The notes: generated by a model not told the origin, from the letters alone. A DNA stretch of 64,000 nucleotides from Prochlorococcus marinus str. MIT 0919 (GCF_027359375.1 NZ_CP114779.1:186001-250000), one strand, 5' to 3'. Shown: positions 1 to 8,219, counted from the first letter of the stretch. Made by a program: numbers and translations.

Positions 1-2
1 TA

Positions 3-587
3 CCTCCAATGCTCATTGAATTTTTAGATCAATTAACATTAGAGATTGGATTTAGTATTCCTCCTGAGGGTGCAGAGGAGGGCTGGTCCACTGAGCTTCA
101 TACAGGCTATGAAAATTGGTTTAGCAATTTGGCTAGTATCTTTAATCATGGAATAATCTTAGTTATTGATTATGCACTTGAGTCAAGCCGCTATTATAAT
201 CCAATAAGGAATTCAGGCACTATTATTTCATATAAGAATCAAATAGCCTCTTCAAATATACTCAATGACCCAGGAGAATGTGATATCACTTCTCATTTAT
301 GTATTGAATCTATGCAATTACAAGCATCAAGAAATAATTGGAAATCTTGTGGATTTTTAAAACAAGGGGAAGCACTTCTCGCATTAGGTTTGGCAGAGAA
401 AATAAGTGAACTTAGCTTTTTAGAATCTAACCAACTGGGGAATGCTTTAATAAAAAGAGAAGCACTTTTAAGACTTGTAGACCCTAGATGCTTAGGCAAT
501 TTTAAATGGCATGTATTTGAGTTCAATAAAGCAAACGTAGAAGAAGAGTCTTCTCTCAAAACCAAATTTTTAAACGACCCAAAATGA
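3..587 (+). CDS. MidA/NDUFAF7-type SAM-dependent methyltransferase, 3' part only
   Basis: The reading frame is already open at the left edge, so this is the C-terminal part (about 194 residues) of a longer protein; the first ATG at 9 is probably internal. The residues ILVIDYALESSRYY, a DPGECDITSH segment and a late LALGLAEK segment match the C-terminal half of the DUF185/MidA methyltransferase family, whose mitochondrial member NDUFAF7 methylates a complex I subunit. The SAM-binding N-terminal motifs lie outside the window. The gene converges on aroB with one base between the two stop codons. The family call is by motif memory; the substrate in cyanobacteria is unknown to me. Confidence 0.75.
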   Translation, partial: PPMLIEFLDQLTLEIGFSIPPEGAEEGWSTELHTGYENWFSNLASIFNHGIILVIDYALESSRYYNPIRNSGTIISYKNQIASSNILNDPGECDITSHLCIESMQLQASRNNWKSCGFLKQGEALLALGLAEKISELSFLESNQLGNALIKREALLRLVDPRCLGNFKWHVFEFNKANVEEESSLKTKFLNDPK

Positions 588-588
588 T

Positions 589-1701
589 TTAAGCTTGTTT
601 TAGTTTTGATAAACATTCTTTTATTTCATCTTCACTGAAGTCACTATAAATATTTACTTGACCAATTTTAGTAGGAAGAATAAAACGAACTCCACCATCT
701 TTTACTTTTTTATCGCTTTTTAATGATCTAATGACATTTGCTAAATTCATCTCTGGCCAAACTGTTGGGAGACCTGCTCTCTTCAGCACGTGCTCTTGTC
801 GTTGATAATCTTTCTTGCTCCATAGACCTCTTTCAAGAGCAAGTGCACCGGCTGTTACCATTCCTATCGATACAGCCTCTCCATGAAGCCATACTCCATA
901 ACCACATAACGCTTCTATTACATGACCAAAAGTATGTCCATAATTTAATATTGCTCTAATTCCACTTTCAAATTCATCTTTAACAATGATATCTATTTTG
1001 GATCGCACTGATCTATTTAGTACTTCTAATAAATTAGCGTCACTAATATTTGATAATTTAGTCAAGTCAGGAATCTTCTCTAAGTTGTTAAATAATACTT
1101 CATCCCCAATAATTGCATATTTAATAACTTCTGCCATGCCTGCTCTAAACTCACGTTCAGGCAGAGTCTTTAATACATTTGGATCTATTAAAACTAGCTT
1201 TGGTTGGTGGAAAGAACCTATTAGATTCTTACCTTTTGTATGATTTACACCTGTTTTACCTCCGATTGATGCGTCAACCATAGCTAGCAATGTGGTAGGG
1301 ACTTGAATAAAATCAATACCACGCAGCCATGTGGCAGCAGCAAAGCCTGTCATGTCACCTATGACTCCTCCTCCAAAGGCAATCATTAGAGAACTTCTTT
1401 CTAGCCTTTTCTCAAATGCGACGTCATGAATTTGTTCTATTGCTCTAAGGTTTTTTTTGTCTTCCCCTGCTTCAATTACAAGCAAATGAGCTTCATAGCC
1501 ACTGTCTCTTAGGTTTTTAATAAACAATTCTCCATAAGGATTCGCCACATCTGGATTGCTTACTACAAGAACTTTTGTTTTCTCCTTGATTTTTAACTTT
1601 ATAAGTTCAGCACCTATCTTCTTTAGGCTTTCTCTTCCAATCACAACCTCGTATGGATTGCGTTCTAATTTGACGTTAATACGAATAGTATTTTGATTCA
1701 C
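589..1701 (-). CDS. aroB: 3-dehydroquinate synthase
   Basis: Converts DAHP to 3-dehydroquinate, the second step of the shikimate pathway, using NAD and a divalent metal in the cytoplasm. At 370 residues it has the usual length. The NAD-binding core [19 protein letters not shown] lies near residues 110-130 and is followed by [22 protein letters not shown]. The later GHTFGHVIE and [11 protein letters not shown] segments carry the histidine metal ligands. It is divergent from purK with a 67-base gap that should hold both promoters, and convergent with the methyltransferase gene. No anomaly is visible. Confidence 0.97.
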   Translation of the reverse strand: MNQNTIRINVKLERNPYEVVIGRESLKKIGAELIKLKIKEKTKVLVVSNPDVANPYGELFIKNLRDSGYEAHLLVIEAGEDKKNLRAIEQIHDVAFEKRLERSSLMIAFGGGVIGDMTGFAAATWLRGIDFIQVPTTLLAMVDASIGGKTGVNHTKGKNLIGSFHQPKLVLIDPNVLKTLPEREFRAGMAEVIKYAIIGDEVLFNNLEKIPDLTKLSNISDANLLEVLNRSVRSKIDIIVKDEFESGIRAILNYGHTFGHVIEALCGYGVWLHGEAVSIGMVTAGALALERGLWSKKDYQRQEHVLKRAGLPTVWPEMNLANVIRSLKSDKKVKDGGVRFILPTKIGQVNIYSDFSEDEIKECLSKLKQA

Positions 1702-1768
1702 AATATTAGAGATGATTTTTAAGGTTGATCGCCTAACTTCTTTAGGCTGAGTTGTTTAATTTGGATGT

Positions 1769-2971
1769 ATGAAAAATGATTCATTGACTAGTAATAGCAA
1801 TTCATGCCAGAAGATTGGTGTTGTAGGAGGTGGTCAGCTAGCACAAATGCTTGCAAAAGCTGCTGCACAAAGGAACATCAAGTTAATTGTACAAACAGGT
1901 TCAAGAACTGACCCTGCAGTTTCTTATGCTAATGGATTAGTTCTTGCTGATATTAGTGATATTAATGGAACTCGAGATTTGGCAAGCAAATGTAGATGTA
2001 TAACTTTTGAAAATGAATGGATAGATGTAAAAACACTAAGTCTTTTAGAAGAGGAGCAAGGAGTTCTCTTCCAGCCTGAATTGAAGTCCATGAGTCCACT
2101 TGTGGATAAAATTTCCCAACGCAAACTTTTGAATAAATTAAATATTCCTAGTCCTGAATGGTTTTCACTTTCTTGTTTAAAAATAACGAGTTTAAAACTT
2201 CCTGATGGATGGAGTTTCCCACTAATGGCTAAATCAGGGCGTGGAGGCTATGACGGTAAGGGCACTAGGAAAATTAACGATTATAAGGAGCTAAAGGAAC
2301 TTCTAATTACTGTGGATCCAGAGACATGGTTATTGGAAAAATGGATTTCCTATGAAAAAGAGTTAGCTTTTGTTGCTAGTCGAGATTCGTCTGGCTGTAT
2401 TAATTCATTCCCTTTAATCGAGACCTTCCAGCATAAACAAGTTTGTGATTGGGTTTTAGCTCCAGCAAATGTTTGTCATGCTACTCAAGCTATGGCTTAT
2501 AACGTAGGTGCCTCCTTGTTGAGAGAACTAGATTATGTAGGTGTACTTGCAATAGAATTCTTTTACGGTGATGAAGGATTGCTTGTAAATGAGATAGCTC
2601 CACGGACACACAATTCAGCACACTTTACTATTGATGCCTGTAGCAGTAGTCAGTTTGATCAACAAATTTGCATAGCTGCTGGTCTTCCCACTCCCTCAAT
2701 TAGTCTAGAAGTACCAGGCTCTTTAATGGTTAATTTATTGGGCTTACCTATAGAAGGTAATTCGCTGAAAGAACGTTTAACTAAGTTAAGGAAAATTAAA
2801 GGAGCTAAGCTTCACTGGTACTCAAAGGAGAAAGAAACACCTGGTCGCAAATTAGGACATATGACCATTCCTTTGATGGAGAAAGATCCTTCTAAACGAA
2901 TAAAAACTGCTAGAGAACTCATCCAAAAAATACGGTCCATATGGCCTATAAATGTTCCCAATATCAATTAG
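1769..2971 (+). CDS. purK: N5-carboxyaminoimidazole ribonucleotide synthase (PurK)
   Basis: ATP-grasp enzyme that carboxylates aminoimidazole ribonucleotide with bicarbonate in purine synthesis, feeding PurE. The start of the domain shows IGVVGGGQLAQMLAKAA at residues 17-33. An ATP-grasp glycine loop, SGRGGYDGKGT, lies near residue 155, and the metal/ATP-binding segment NEIAPRTHNSAHFTIDAC near residue 275. The length of 400 residues is normal. The gene sits directly upstream of the 6S RNA, an arrangement reported for cyanobacteria (6S gene downstream of purK). purE is not in the window. Confidence 0.96.
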   Translation: MKNDSLTSNSNSCQKIGVVGGGQLAQMLAKAAAQRNIKLIVQTGSRTDPAVSYANGLVLADISDINGTRDLASKCRCITFENEWIDVKTLSLLEEEQGVLFQPELKSMSPLVDKISQRKLLNKLNIPSPEWFSLSCLKITSLKLPDGWSFPLMAKSGRGGYDGKGTRKINDYKELKELLITVDPETWLLEKWISYEKELAFVASRDSSGCINSFPLIETFQHKQVCDWVLAPANVCHATQAMAYNVGASLLRELDYVGVLAIEFFYGDEGLLVNEIAPRTHNSAHFTIDACSSSQFDQQICIAAGLPTPSISLEVPGSLMVNLLGLPIEGNSLKERLTKLRKIKGAKLHWYSKEKETPGRKLGHMTIPLMEKDPSKRIKTARELIQKIRSIWPINVPNIN

Positions 2972-2974
2972 ATT

Positions 2975-3162
2975 TGCCTAGAACTGCTTTGTTGGTGAAG
3001 GCCTTCCTTAAGTGCTCTGATCTGACTCTCTTTCGATTTGAGGAGTCTGTCGTGACAGTGAAGTAAACCAGTCATGTAATTGGAAACGGATCTCCACTTT
3101 GACTCCTCTTCTGGTTTTCCCAGGTCGATGCTCTGAGGCCTCACGGCAGGGTGGTTCTTAAT
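2975..3162 (+). ncRNA. ssrS: 6S RNA (ssrS/ssaA type)
   Basis: This 254-base gap after purK has no ORF and is clearly more GC-rich than other gaps. The ends can fold into a long interrupted rod. GAAC at 2981-2984 pairs with GTTC at 3154-3157; the next CTGC pairs with GCAG; GTGAAGGCC pairs with GGCCTCAC with one bulge. Deeper in, GAGGAGTC near 3040 pairs with GACTCCTC near 3098, leaving an internal region typical of a 6S open bubble. Cyanobacterial 6S RNA is known downstream of purK. 6S RNA binds RNA polymerase holoenzyme. The exact ends are estimates; the orientation follows purK. Confidence 0.8.
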
Positions 3163-3225
3163 TAAAGAAGCAATTAAATAGAACCTATAGTTATTTTTTG
3201 TTCGTGTACCTTTTCATCATAAAAG

Positions 3226-3723
3226 TTGATTACTGTGCCTTCATCAAATCAATTCTCGATTCGACCTATAAATAAAAAGGATCATAATTTACTAAAGATT
3301 GTTTATTCTCAAGCTATAGAAGACCAAAAATCTAGTGTCTATACTCCTGAACAGATTCAAGTATGGTCTGACAAGGTATGGCTACCAAATTTATTTGATA
3401 GGGTTTTTGATTTAGGACATGGTTGGATAATTCTTGATAGTGAAAAGATTGTTTCCTTTGTGGTTCGCCATCCATTAAACCGTGTAGCTCTGCTTTATAC
3501 GCTAGGTTCTTATTCAAGAAAAGGTCATGCGACCAGACTTTTAAAGCAAATAGAGACAGACGCAACGATTGAAGGTCACAAGAGATTGTTTACCGAGGCA
3601 AGTTTGATAAGTTACCCATTATTTCTAAGGCTAGGATGGGAAGTTGTGAGTCCAGAATCGATTAAGATCGCAGGTGTATGTTTTAAGCGTTATCGCATGC
3701 AAAAGCTTTTAATCAAATCATAA
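3226..3723 (+). CDS. GNAT-family N-acetyltransferase
   Basis: About 165 residues with the layout of a GNAT domain. SIRPINKKDHNLLKIVYSQAI forms the first strand and helix. The central strand GWIILDSEKIVSFVVRH leads to an acetyl-CoA loop, LGSYSRKGHATRLLKQIE, in which R/GxGxA-like spacing is visible. FTEASLISYPLFLRLGWEVV is the usual GNAT C-terminal helix and strand. The substrate is not predictable. The listed start is a TTG; an in-frame GTG at 3235 is an equally likely start and neither has a strong ribosome site. It follows the 6S RNA and is probably monocistronic. A weak 7-bp hairpin (3720-3745) overlaps its stop codon. Confidence 0.8.
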   Translation: MITVPSSNQFSIRPINKKDHNLLKIVYSQAIEDQKSSVYTPEQIQVWSDKVWLPNLFDRVFDLGHGWIILDSEKIVSFVVRHPLNRVALLYTLGSYSRKGHATRLLKQIETDATIEGHKRLFTEASLISYPLFLRLGWEVVSPESIKIAGVCFKRYRMQKLLIKS

Positions 3724-3810
3724 CTTTCTAAATAACAGAAGTTATGAAGCTTGCCTACTTTGAAGATATACCAATTTGTGCTAGATGTTAGAAATAGATA
3801 ACTACTTTAA

Positions 3811-4302
3811 ATGTCTCAACTAACGATTAAAGTGAGTGCTAAGGCTGATGCCATGATTGCTTCACTACAGAAAGAAATTTTTAATCGGCGACGTAAGAAA
3901 GTTACTGCTCAAGGTGTAGTCGAGACTTTAGTGGAAAGCGCAGCAAAATCTCAATCTGATAAGCGCTATGCTGCTTCTTGGAAAAATTTAATAAAAGATA
4001 TTGAGAAAGCGGCAAAACAAACTGAGGTACATGGCAACAAGCCCGCTAATATCAGCTCTGAAGAATGGGCTCTAATTCTTTCACATCGTACTCGTAAGGT
4101 AGCAAGTGCTAAGAAGCCAACACCTAAAACAGTTTCTAATAAATCAAAGACAAAAAAAACTTCCGAATCTAAAAAAGTTGTCAAAAATACCGATAAAACA
4201 AAAGCCGTTGGGCAAAAACTAGGACCTATTACTACAGAAAAGAAACCTCGAAAAGCCAGACGGGCAAGAAGAGCTTCTAGTACTGCTTCACAAGCAAAAT
4301 AA
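3811..4302 (+). CDS. Small basic protein with lysine-rich tail, unknown function
   Basis: A 163-residue protein I do not recognise by name. The first ~100 residues look folded and mostly helical; the start, SQLTIKVSAKADAMIASLQKE, resembles a ribbon-helix-helix-like strand and helix but this is weak. From about residue 100 the chain is repetitive and very basic, with many KK/SK/TK pairs and an ending rich in RKARRARRA. Such tails often bind nucleic acid, so a DNA- or RNA-associated role is possible but only inferred. It stands alone and is followed by nested inverted repeats that could end transcription. Confidence 0.75.
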   Translation: MSQLTIKVSAKADAMIASLQKEIFNRRRKKVTAQGVVETLVESAAKSQSDKRYAASWKNLIKDIEKAAKQTEVHGNKPANISSEEWALILSHRTRKVASAKKPTPKTVSNKSKTKKTSESKKVVKNTDKTKAVGQKLGPITTEKKPRKARRARRASSTASQAK

Positions 4303-4384
4303 AATATGTTGATCAGCCCTTTACAGAATTTAAAAATGTAATATTCCCACTAATAACGTAATTTTATAATCTATAGATTAAGAC

Positions 4385-4518
4385 TTCGATTAATATCGAA
4401 TTTTATGCATATGGTTAACTTTGTTATAAAATAAGAGATATATTTTGCGCATAATATTTAGCAATCTAAAGAGCATGCTAAATATTTTGAAAACACTAAT
4501 TAATCTTTTATCTCTTAT
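4385..4518. repeat. Nested inverted repeats in a convergent gap
   Basis: Three dyads lie between two convergent genes. TTCGAT/ATCGAA forms a small hairpin starting at about 4385. AATATTTAGCA (4453-4463) is perfectly complementary to TGCTAAATATT (4476-4486) with a 12-base loop. Enclosing that, ATAAGAGATA (4431-4440) pairs perfectly with TATCTCTTAT (4509-4518). They may form a bidirectional terminator, although the stems are AT-rich and no clean U-run follows. Confidence 0.55.
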
Positions 4519-4531
4519 AAGAAGATTTATT

Positions 4532-4732
4532 TTACTTGAGCAAGTATAGGATTTCTAGATCTTGTTGAGAATCAGCAACTTTTCGCTTGAGGAAAGTAAG
4601 TGATTTTGCACTCATTAGAGATTCATCAATCATTTTCTGAGATTGTTCGATAGCATACGCAAGACTTTTTATTTTAGCTCTAAGGACTTTTGGGTCTCTT
4701 TTACATTCTTCGAGGGTAAACTTATCAATCAT
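4532..4732 (-). CDS. Small helical protein, unknown function
   Basis: A 66-residue ORF starting with ATG. The sequence is charged and almost wholly helical (KVLRAKIKSLAYAIEQSQKMI, then LTFLKRKVADSQQDLEILYLLK), consistent with a short coiled coil. There is no signal peptide or membrane segment. I do not recognise a family. It is alone on the minus strand, with its promoter presumably in the 248-base AT-rich gap 4733-4980, where I see no other gene. Confidence 0.6.
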   Translation of the reverse strand: MIDKFTLEECKRDPKVLRAKIKSLAYAIEQSQKMIDESLMSAKSLTFLKRKVADSQQDLEILYLLK

Positions 4733-4980
4733 ATACCTTGATTGTTTTTTAATTGAGTAAAACTAATTTATCCAGATTGGAATAATCATATCAACTTAGA
4801 CATCACTCTTTAATCATTTGTAATTTAAATAATCTATAATTACACCTATAACAAAGAAACTTATTTTTTAGATTGTATTAAATATTAGATTAAAAAATTC
4901 CAAATAATTTTTATTATAGACAGATTACTTCTATTACTCTCTTCCTAAATGCAAAAGAAGATAGCTAAATAGCTGCTCGT

Positions 4981-5193
4981 TTAACGCCAGCGAACCCTTT
5001 CTGGATTTTCTTTCTCAATTTGTTTAAGGATATAGATTATTATTGCAATTGATACAGGGCCTAGGAAGGCTACTACCCATATAAATTTAATTATTAATGG
5101 GGTTAGGCTGGCAATGGAAATGTTATTTGATTCAATAAATAGTAAATTTATTTTAATAAAAAAATCTTTCTGTATAATCAATAAGAAGGTCAT
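4981..5193 (-). CDS. Small single-pass membrane protein, unknown
   Basis: A 70-residue ORF with one clear membrane segment (about residues 34-56, LIIKFIWVVAFLGPVSIAIIIYIL) followed by a charged tail KQIEKENPERVRWR. Residues 1-30 are also hydrophobic in places, so a downstream start is possible. No family is recognised. It lies 18 bases below the start-proximal neighbour at 5212 on the same strand, so the two could be co-transcribed. Confidence 0.5.
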   Translation of the reverse strand: MTFLLIIQKDFFIKINLLFIESNNISIASLTPLIIKFIWVVAFLGPVSIAIIIYILKQIEKENPERVRWR

Positions 5194-5211
5194 TTTATTT
5201 TAGAATAAAAT

Positions 5212-5451
5212 TTAATACCCTAACCAAGCAAGTAATTCATGGGCATTTCTTTCTCGAAGTTTAATTTGGTCACTGTCATAAGGATCCTCTAGTACCTCTT
5301 CAAAATCATGACCATGATCAGCAAGCATTTTATTTGCGTCTTCTATAGTTAATACTCCATTCTCATCACAAGTTGCTAATAGGGATTCTTTGTATGGTTT
5401 ATAGCTCAAGCTATTTTCCACTTCTCTCAGAAAATCTGCCTGGTGAAGCAT
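5212..5451 (-). CDS. Small acidic protein, paralogue of the 5544-5750 gene
   Basis: A 79-residue soluble protein with no signal or membrane segment. The pattern is G-x-L-x-x-x-D/E-A-x-x-x-L-x-x-HG-x-x-x-EE-V, seen here as GVLTIEDANKMLADHGHDFEEV, and it ends in LLAWLGY. The neighbouring 68-residue protein shares this pattern and an ILEWLGY ending, so the two look like a tandem duplicate that has diverged. The fold is probably a small helical bundle. I do not know the function. The start is an ATG; the gap to the next gene upstream is about 90 bases. Confidence 0.65.
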   Translation of the reverse strand: MLHQADFLREVENSLSYKPYKESLLATCDENGVLTIEDANKMLADHGHDFEEVLEDPYDSDQIKLRERNAHELLAWLGY

Positions 5452-5543
5452 TGCTCTTAGAATAACTAAAATTAATTTATAGGCAGTTGTTAGTTAATTG
5501 CTTAAATTTTATAATGTTTTTTTTTTGCGCGAGGTTTAGGAAC

Positions 5544-5750
5544 TTAATACCCCAGCCATTCAAGGATAGACTTTGCATCTAATACCTCACCATACCTCTT
5601 GACGAACTCCTCATAGGCTGAACCATGCTTTCTAAATAAAAGATAAGCATCATTTTTTGACAAGCAACCATCCACTACATTGCATGCCATTACATCAGCT
5701 ATATATATGGTTTCACAGGGTGCTGCTGAAATTTTAGACATTTTTATCAT
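5544..5750 (-). CDS. Small protein, paralogue of the 5212-5451 gene
   Basis: A 68-residue protein. GCLSKNDAYLLFRKHGSAYEEF aligns with the middle of its neighbour and the last residues ILEWLGY match the neighbour's LLAWLGY. The N-terminal part differs and includes two cysteines (APCETIYIADVMACNVV). An internal ATG at residue 4 is an alternative start. The function is unknown. The conserved WLGY end suggests a binding or packing surface; that is inference. Confidence 0.65.
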   Translation of the reverse strand: MIKMSKISAAPCETIYIADVMACNVVDGCLSKNDAYLLFRKHGSAYEEFVKRYGEVLDAKSILEWLGY

Positions 5751-5910
5751 TCATCACACTAGAAGATAATAGATAAATCGAGAAATGCAAGTATTTTGTT
5801 GTTTTTTATTGGAAATGAGTTAGGTAGAATATTTGAAGCACCATTCTCGTGAGGACCATCTTGTATAAAGAGTGCTGATGATAGCCTTTCGCCAATAAAA
5901 AAGGATTGAT

Positions 5911-6078
5911 TTATCTTGCGATATAAGTACCTTTTGGATAGAGACGCTCTATTGCTTTTAAGCGCTTTTCTTCATTCTCTGCCATCTGCTTCTTTCCGTG
6001 GTGATATATTCTGTAATTCAACATTGCCAAGTTATGCACAATCCAAAGAAAAAAAAGTGTCACAAAACCCCAATGCAT
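5911..6078 (-). CDS. 55-residue single-pass membrane protein ending near an RLYP motif
   Basis: Found by reading the 565-base gap. ATG at 6078, TAA at 5911-5913, 55 codons. The protein starts with a membrane segment (HWGFVTLFFLWIVHNLAML) then a basic amphipathic helix (KKQMAENEEKRLKAIERLYP) and ends KGTYIAR. The separate 58-residue ORF at 9057-9233 has the same plan and a matching ARLYPRE end, which argues that both are real genes. The function is unknown; small thylakoid or plasma membrane proteins of this shape are common in cyanobacteria. Confidence 0.6.
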   Translation of the reverse strand: MHWGFVTLFFLWIVHNLAMLNYRIYHHGKKQMAENEEKRLKAIERLYPKGTYIAR

Positions 6079-6115
6079 TGATTTAAGAAATGAACGATAG
6101 TTTATTTCTTACAGC

Positions 6116-6259
6116 ATGCCAAGATACGACGACCTTCATATAGGTATTTTGACTCTAGTGTCATATTATCCTGATTTTATTTTAAGTAGTGACTTATCAT
6201 ATTCGGCATTGACACGTGAACATCTACTAGGGATAGCCATTACCTTGAATGAAAAATAA
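6116..6259 (+). CDS. Possible 47-residue protein, unknown
   Basis: An ORF from ATG 6116 to TAA 6259, divergent from the 55-residue gene. The translation is compositionally normal (MPRYDDLHIGILTLVSYYPD at the start, ending IAITLNEK) rather than Lys/Ile/Asn noise. No clear ribosome site precedes it and no family is recognised. It may be a real small protein or a chance ORF in this AT-rich gap. Confidence 0.3.
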   Translation: MPRYDDLHIGILTLVSYYPDFILSSDLSYSALTREHLLGIAITLNEK

Positions 6260-6315
6260 ATAATGATTTAGAAAGCCGCTCATTGCGAGTAATTGCTAGG
6301 CAGAGTGTTGTCAAT

Positions 6316-6522
6316 TCAAGCTGCACAGGTTTTTGTTTCTTTTGCTTTCTCCAATCTGACTACTTTTGAATCCTTTATTGAATCCAAACCATTGCAGGCG
6401 TTCCAATGATTAATCAATAATTGTAGTTCATTGATTCTCTGCTCTGCAGTTTGAATTTTTTCGTTAATTGTCATGAGATTATGCATTTGTCTCAGTAAAA
6501 CGAGAATTCTCTGCCTAAGCAA
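6316..6522 (-). CDS. Small coiled-coil-like protein, unknown
   Basis: A 68-residue ORF. The first dozen residues (MLRQRILVLLRQ) may be upstream of the true start: ATGs at residues 13 (6486) and 17 (6474) give a protein of 52-56 residues. The rest is one helix (TAEQRINELQLLINHW) and a basic tail ending KAKETKTCAA. There is no signal or membrane span. No family is recognised. It stands alone on the minus strand. Confidence 0.5.
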   Translation of the reverse strand: MLRQRILVLLRQMHNLMTINEKIQTAEQRINELQLLINHWNACNGLDSIKDSKVVRLEKAKETKTCAA

Positions 6523-6772
6523 GTACTTTTAGCTCAAACTTTCAATAAGAGTATTAGTCCAAATATCCTTTTCTTTTATTTGCAATAAACCTTTGATTGA
6601 CAACGATTTCGTTTGAATGAAAGTATTTAATATGCCTTTATCTTATGAGAACAATCACTTTCTAAGATTAAAAGTCTTAAATGCCTGCTAAAACTCTATA
6701 ATCACTTATTCACCGCAGCATTTATAAATAAAGCTGTGAAAGCTTTTAATTTGAGAATTTTTTGAGAAGAGA

Positions 6773-6877
6773 CTACTTTTTTGATTTACTAAAGCTTCTA
6801 ATGGCAAGGTTGCCAATCAGAATGATCAGAAGTATGACCAGGATAGGCGTACTTTGACTAAAGATCTCAATCAACAT
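6773..6877 (-). CDS. Possible 34-residue single-pass membrane protein
   Basis: Read from the 6523-6929 gap (407 bases). ATG at 6877, TAG at 6773-6775. The peptide is a single hydrophobic span (TPILVILLIILIGNLAI) flanked by a short N-terminus and a basic tail RSFSKSKK, the layout of small photosystem or cytochrome-complex subunits. It does not match any such subunit I can recall. The remaining part of the gap (6523-6772) shows only a doubtful 24-codon ORF. Confidence 0.4.
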   Translation of the reverse strand: MLIEIFSQSTPILVILLIILIGNLAIRSFSKSKK

Positions 6878-6929
6878 GATGTCCTGCTGTTTTAATTATA
6901 ATAAGAGTGTTTATACTAGGAAATTTTAA

Positions 6930-7286
6930 ATGGATAATCCAGTTGTTCAAATTTTACTACTAATCGTTGGTTTGACTGGCACGATTTTATTTTTTTGGTT
7001 TTTGTTTTCTTCTAGTAGTAAATCTAGTAAATCATTTACTGCAATAGATGGTACTAAATTCAGTAGTGAATCTAAATGTGATGCATACAATTTACTTTTA
7101 AATAGGCTCGACTTTTTGTATAACGATGAAATTCTGGGTAAAGTTAAAGGTAAGAAAGAAATTAATTCAATAAAACTTAGCTTTATTAATTTATTAACAA
7201 AGGATGGTTTCTCGGATGTCCAACTTTTGATTAAATATAAGGAAGAATTCTTTAAGCTAGTAGAATTATTCCAGGCCAAAGAATAG
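6930..7286 (+). CDS. Membrane-anchored small protein, unknown
   Basis: 118 residues. An N-terminal membrane segment (VQILLLIVGLTGTILFFWFLF, residues 5-26) is followed by a serine-rich linker and a soluble helical part (residues 40-118). The soluble part opens with a patch FTAIDGTKFSSESKCDAYNL that could be a small beta element. The topology suggests a signal-anchor with the soluble part on one face. I do not recognise the family. It stands alone, and the following 281-base gap shows no further gene. Confidence 0.65.
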   Translation: MDNPVVQILLLIVGLTGTILFFWFLFSSSSKSSKSFTAIDGTKFSSESKCDAYNLLLNRLDFLYNDEILGKVKGKKEINSIKLSFINLLTKDGFSDVQLLIKYKEEFFKLVELFQAKE

Positions 7287-7567
7287 TATCTTAACCTTAT
7301 AAAATATGATTACAATTTGGAAAGATAACTCATTATAATTGAGAAACATTTTAGTAGTATTTCCATACTCTAAAAACCTTTATTTTTCCTTTATGCTAAT
7401 AATCTATTAATATTGATAAAAATAATTGTCTGATTTCGTAGCTTCGAAATCCTTCACCTTCTCAGCCTTTACTTGCTCAAACCTGCATCCTATTAACTCT
7501 AGGTATCTTTTCTATTGCTACTTTTGAAGATTCTTTGTTATTATAGTATCGATAGTTTCTTAGCTTA

Positions 7568-7819
7568 ATGAAAAAAGTAAAGTATCCTGAAATAGCACCT
7601 TGGGATGGAGGCCCTAACCAGATACACGAAAGTAATGATGAATGGATAATGCAAAAAGGGATCTTAGAAGTAACTTTTAGTAGAAATAAGTTAGATAGCA
7701 ATTATTTCCACATAAGGAGGGGTGATATAGAAGAGCAAGTATTTACTTTTCAAGCTCGGTATCTTTACCAAGAGCTAGTGGACAAAGGGTTTATATTGAA
7801 AGGAAAAATCGAGAACTAA
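7568..7819 (+). CDS. Conserved-looking small soluble protein, unknown
   Basis: 83 residues from an ATG. The sequence has good complexity (YPEIAPWDGGPNQIHESNDE, then a beta-rich middle and QARYLYQELVDKGFILKGKI). It looks like a small alpha/beta protein and reads as real coding sequence rather than a shadow; the opposite-strand ORF at 7477-7701 has no comparable character. No signal or membrane span. The function is unknown. Confidence 0.65.
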   Translation: MKKVKYPEIAPWDGGPNQIHESNDEWIMQKGILEVTFSRNKLDSNYFHIRRGDIEEQVFTFQARYLYQELVDKGFILKGKIEN

Positions 7820-7936
7820 TTACAACATATTAAATTAAAGAGTGCATTATAATATTTTTTATTACCTTAGAAATTGAATTTCTAGGTTCAATAAAGTACG
7901 CTATATTTAATTTCTATCGATAAACAATACTTGTGC

Positions 7937-8035
7937 TCAGAACTTATAGGCTCCAAAAAATATCGAGACAATAGCTAGTGTCATTAAATAAAATTGAAGG
8001 ACCCCAAGCTGCTTTTTTTTTAACGTACGTCCCAT
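7937..8035 (-). CDS. Possible 32-residue membrane protein, perhaps a frameshifted longer gene
   Basis: The 400-base gap 7820-8219 holds this candidate. ATG at 8035, TGA at 7937-7939. The peptide starts with a basic part (MGRTLKKKQ) then a membrane span (FYLMTLAIVSIFFGAYKF). A second start in another frame at 8081 encodes MVIIFAIFKEVLIFF and runs into an eight-T tract (as read on this strand). Losing one T would join the two into one 47-residue, two-span protein. It may be a recent frameshift, slippage, or a chance ORF. The remaining gap shows nothing I can support. Confidence 0.3.
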   Translation of the reverse strand: MGRTLKKKQLGVLQFYLMTLAIVSIFFGAYKF

Positions 8036-8219
8036 TAAAAAAATAAGAACCTCTTTAAAAATGGCAAAAATAATGACCATTGCGTATGAGTAAAATTACT
8101 TATTACCTCTTGGCCATAATTTTTTTATAGATTTCTGCCCCTTAAATCGTTTGCTTTTATTAGATTTTTATAGCCTTCCTTCTTTAATAATGAAATTTCA
8201 GCTTAATTATTTATTCTGT

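Noticed and set aside
6599-6680. Short plus-strand ORF (~24 codons) at 6618
   Set aside because: Too short, no ribosome site and no recognisable feature.
7477-7701. Minus-strand ORF opposite the 7568 gene
   Set aside because: Its translation lacks domain-like character and mirrors the better plus-strand frame.
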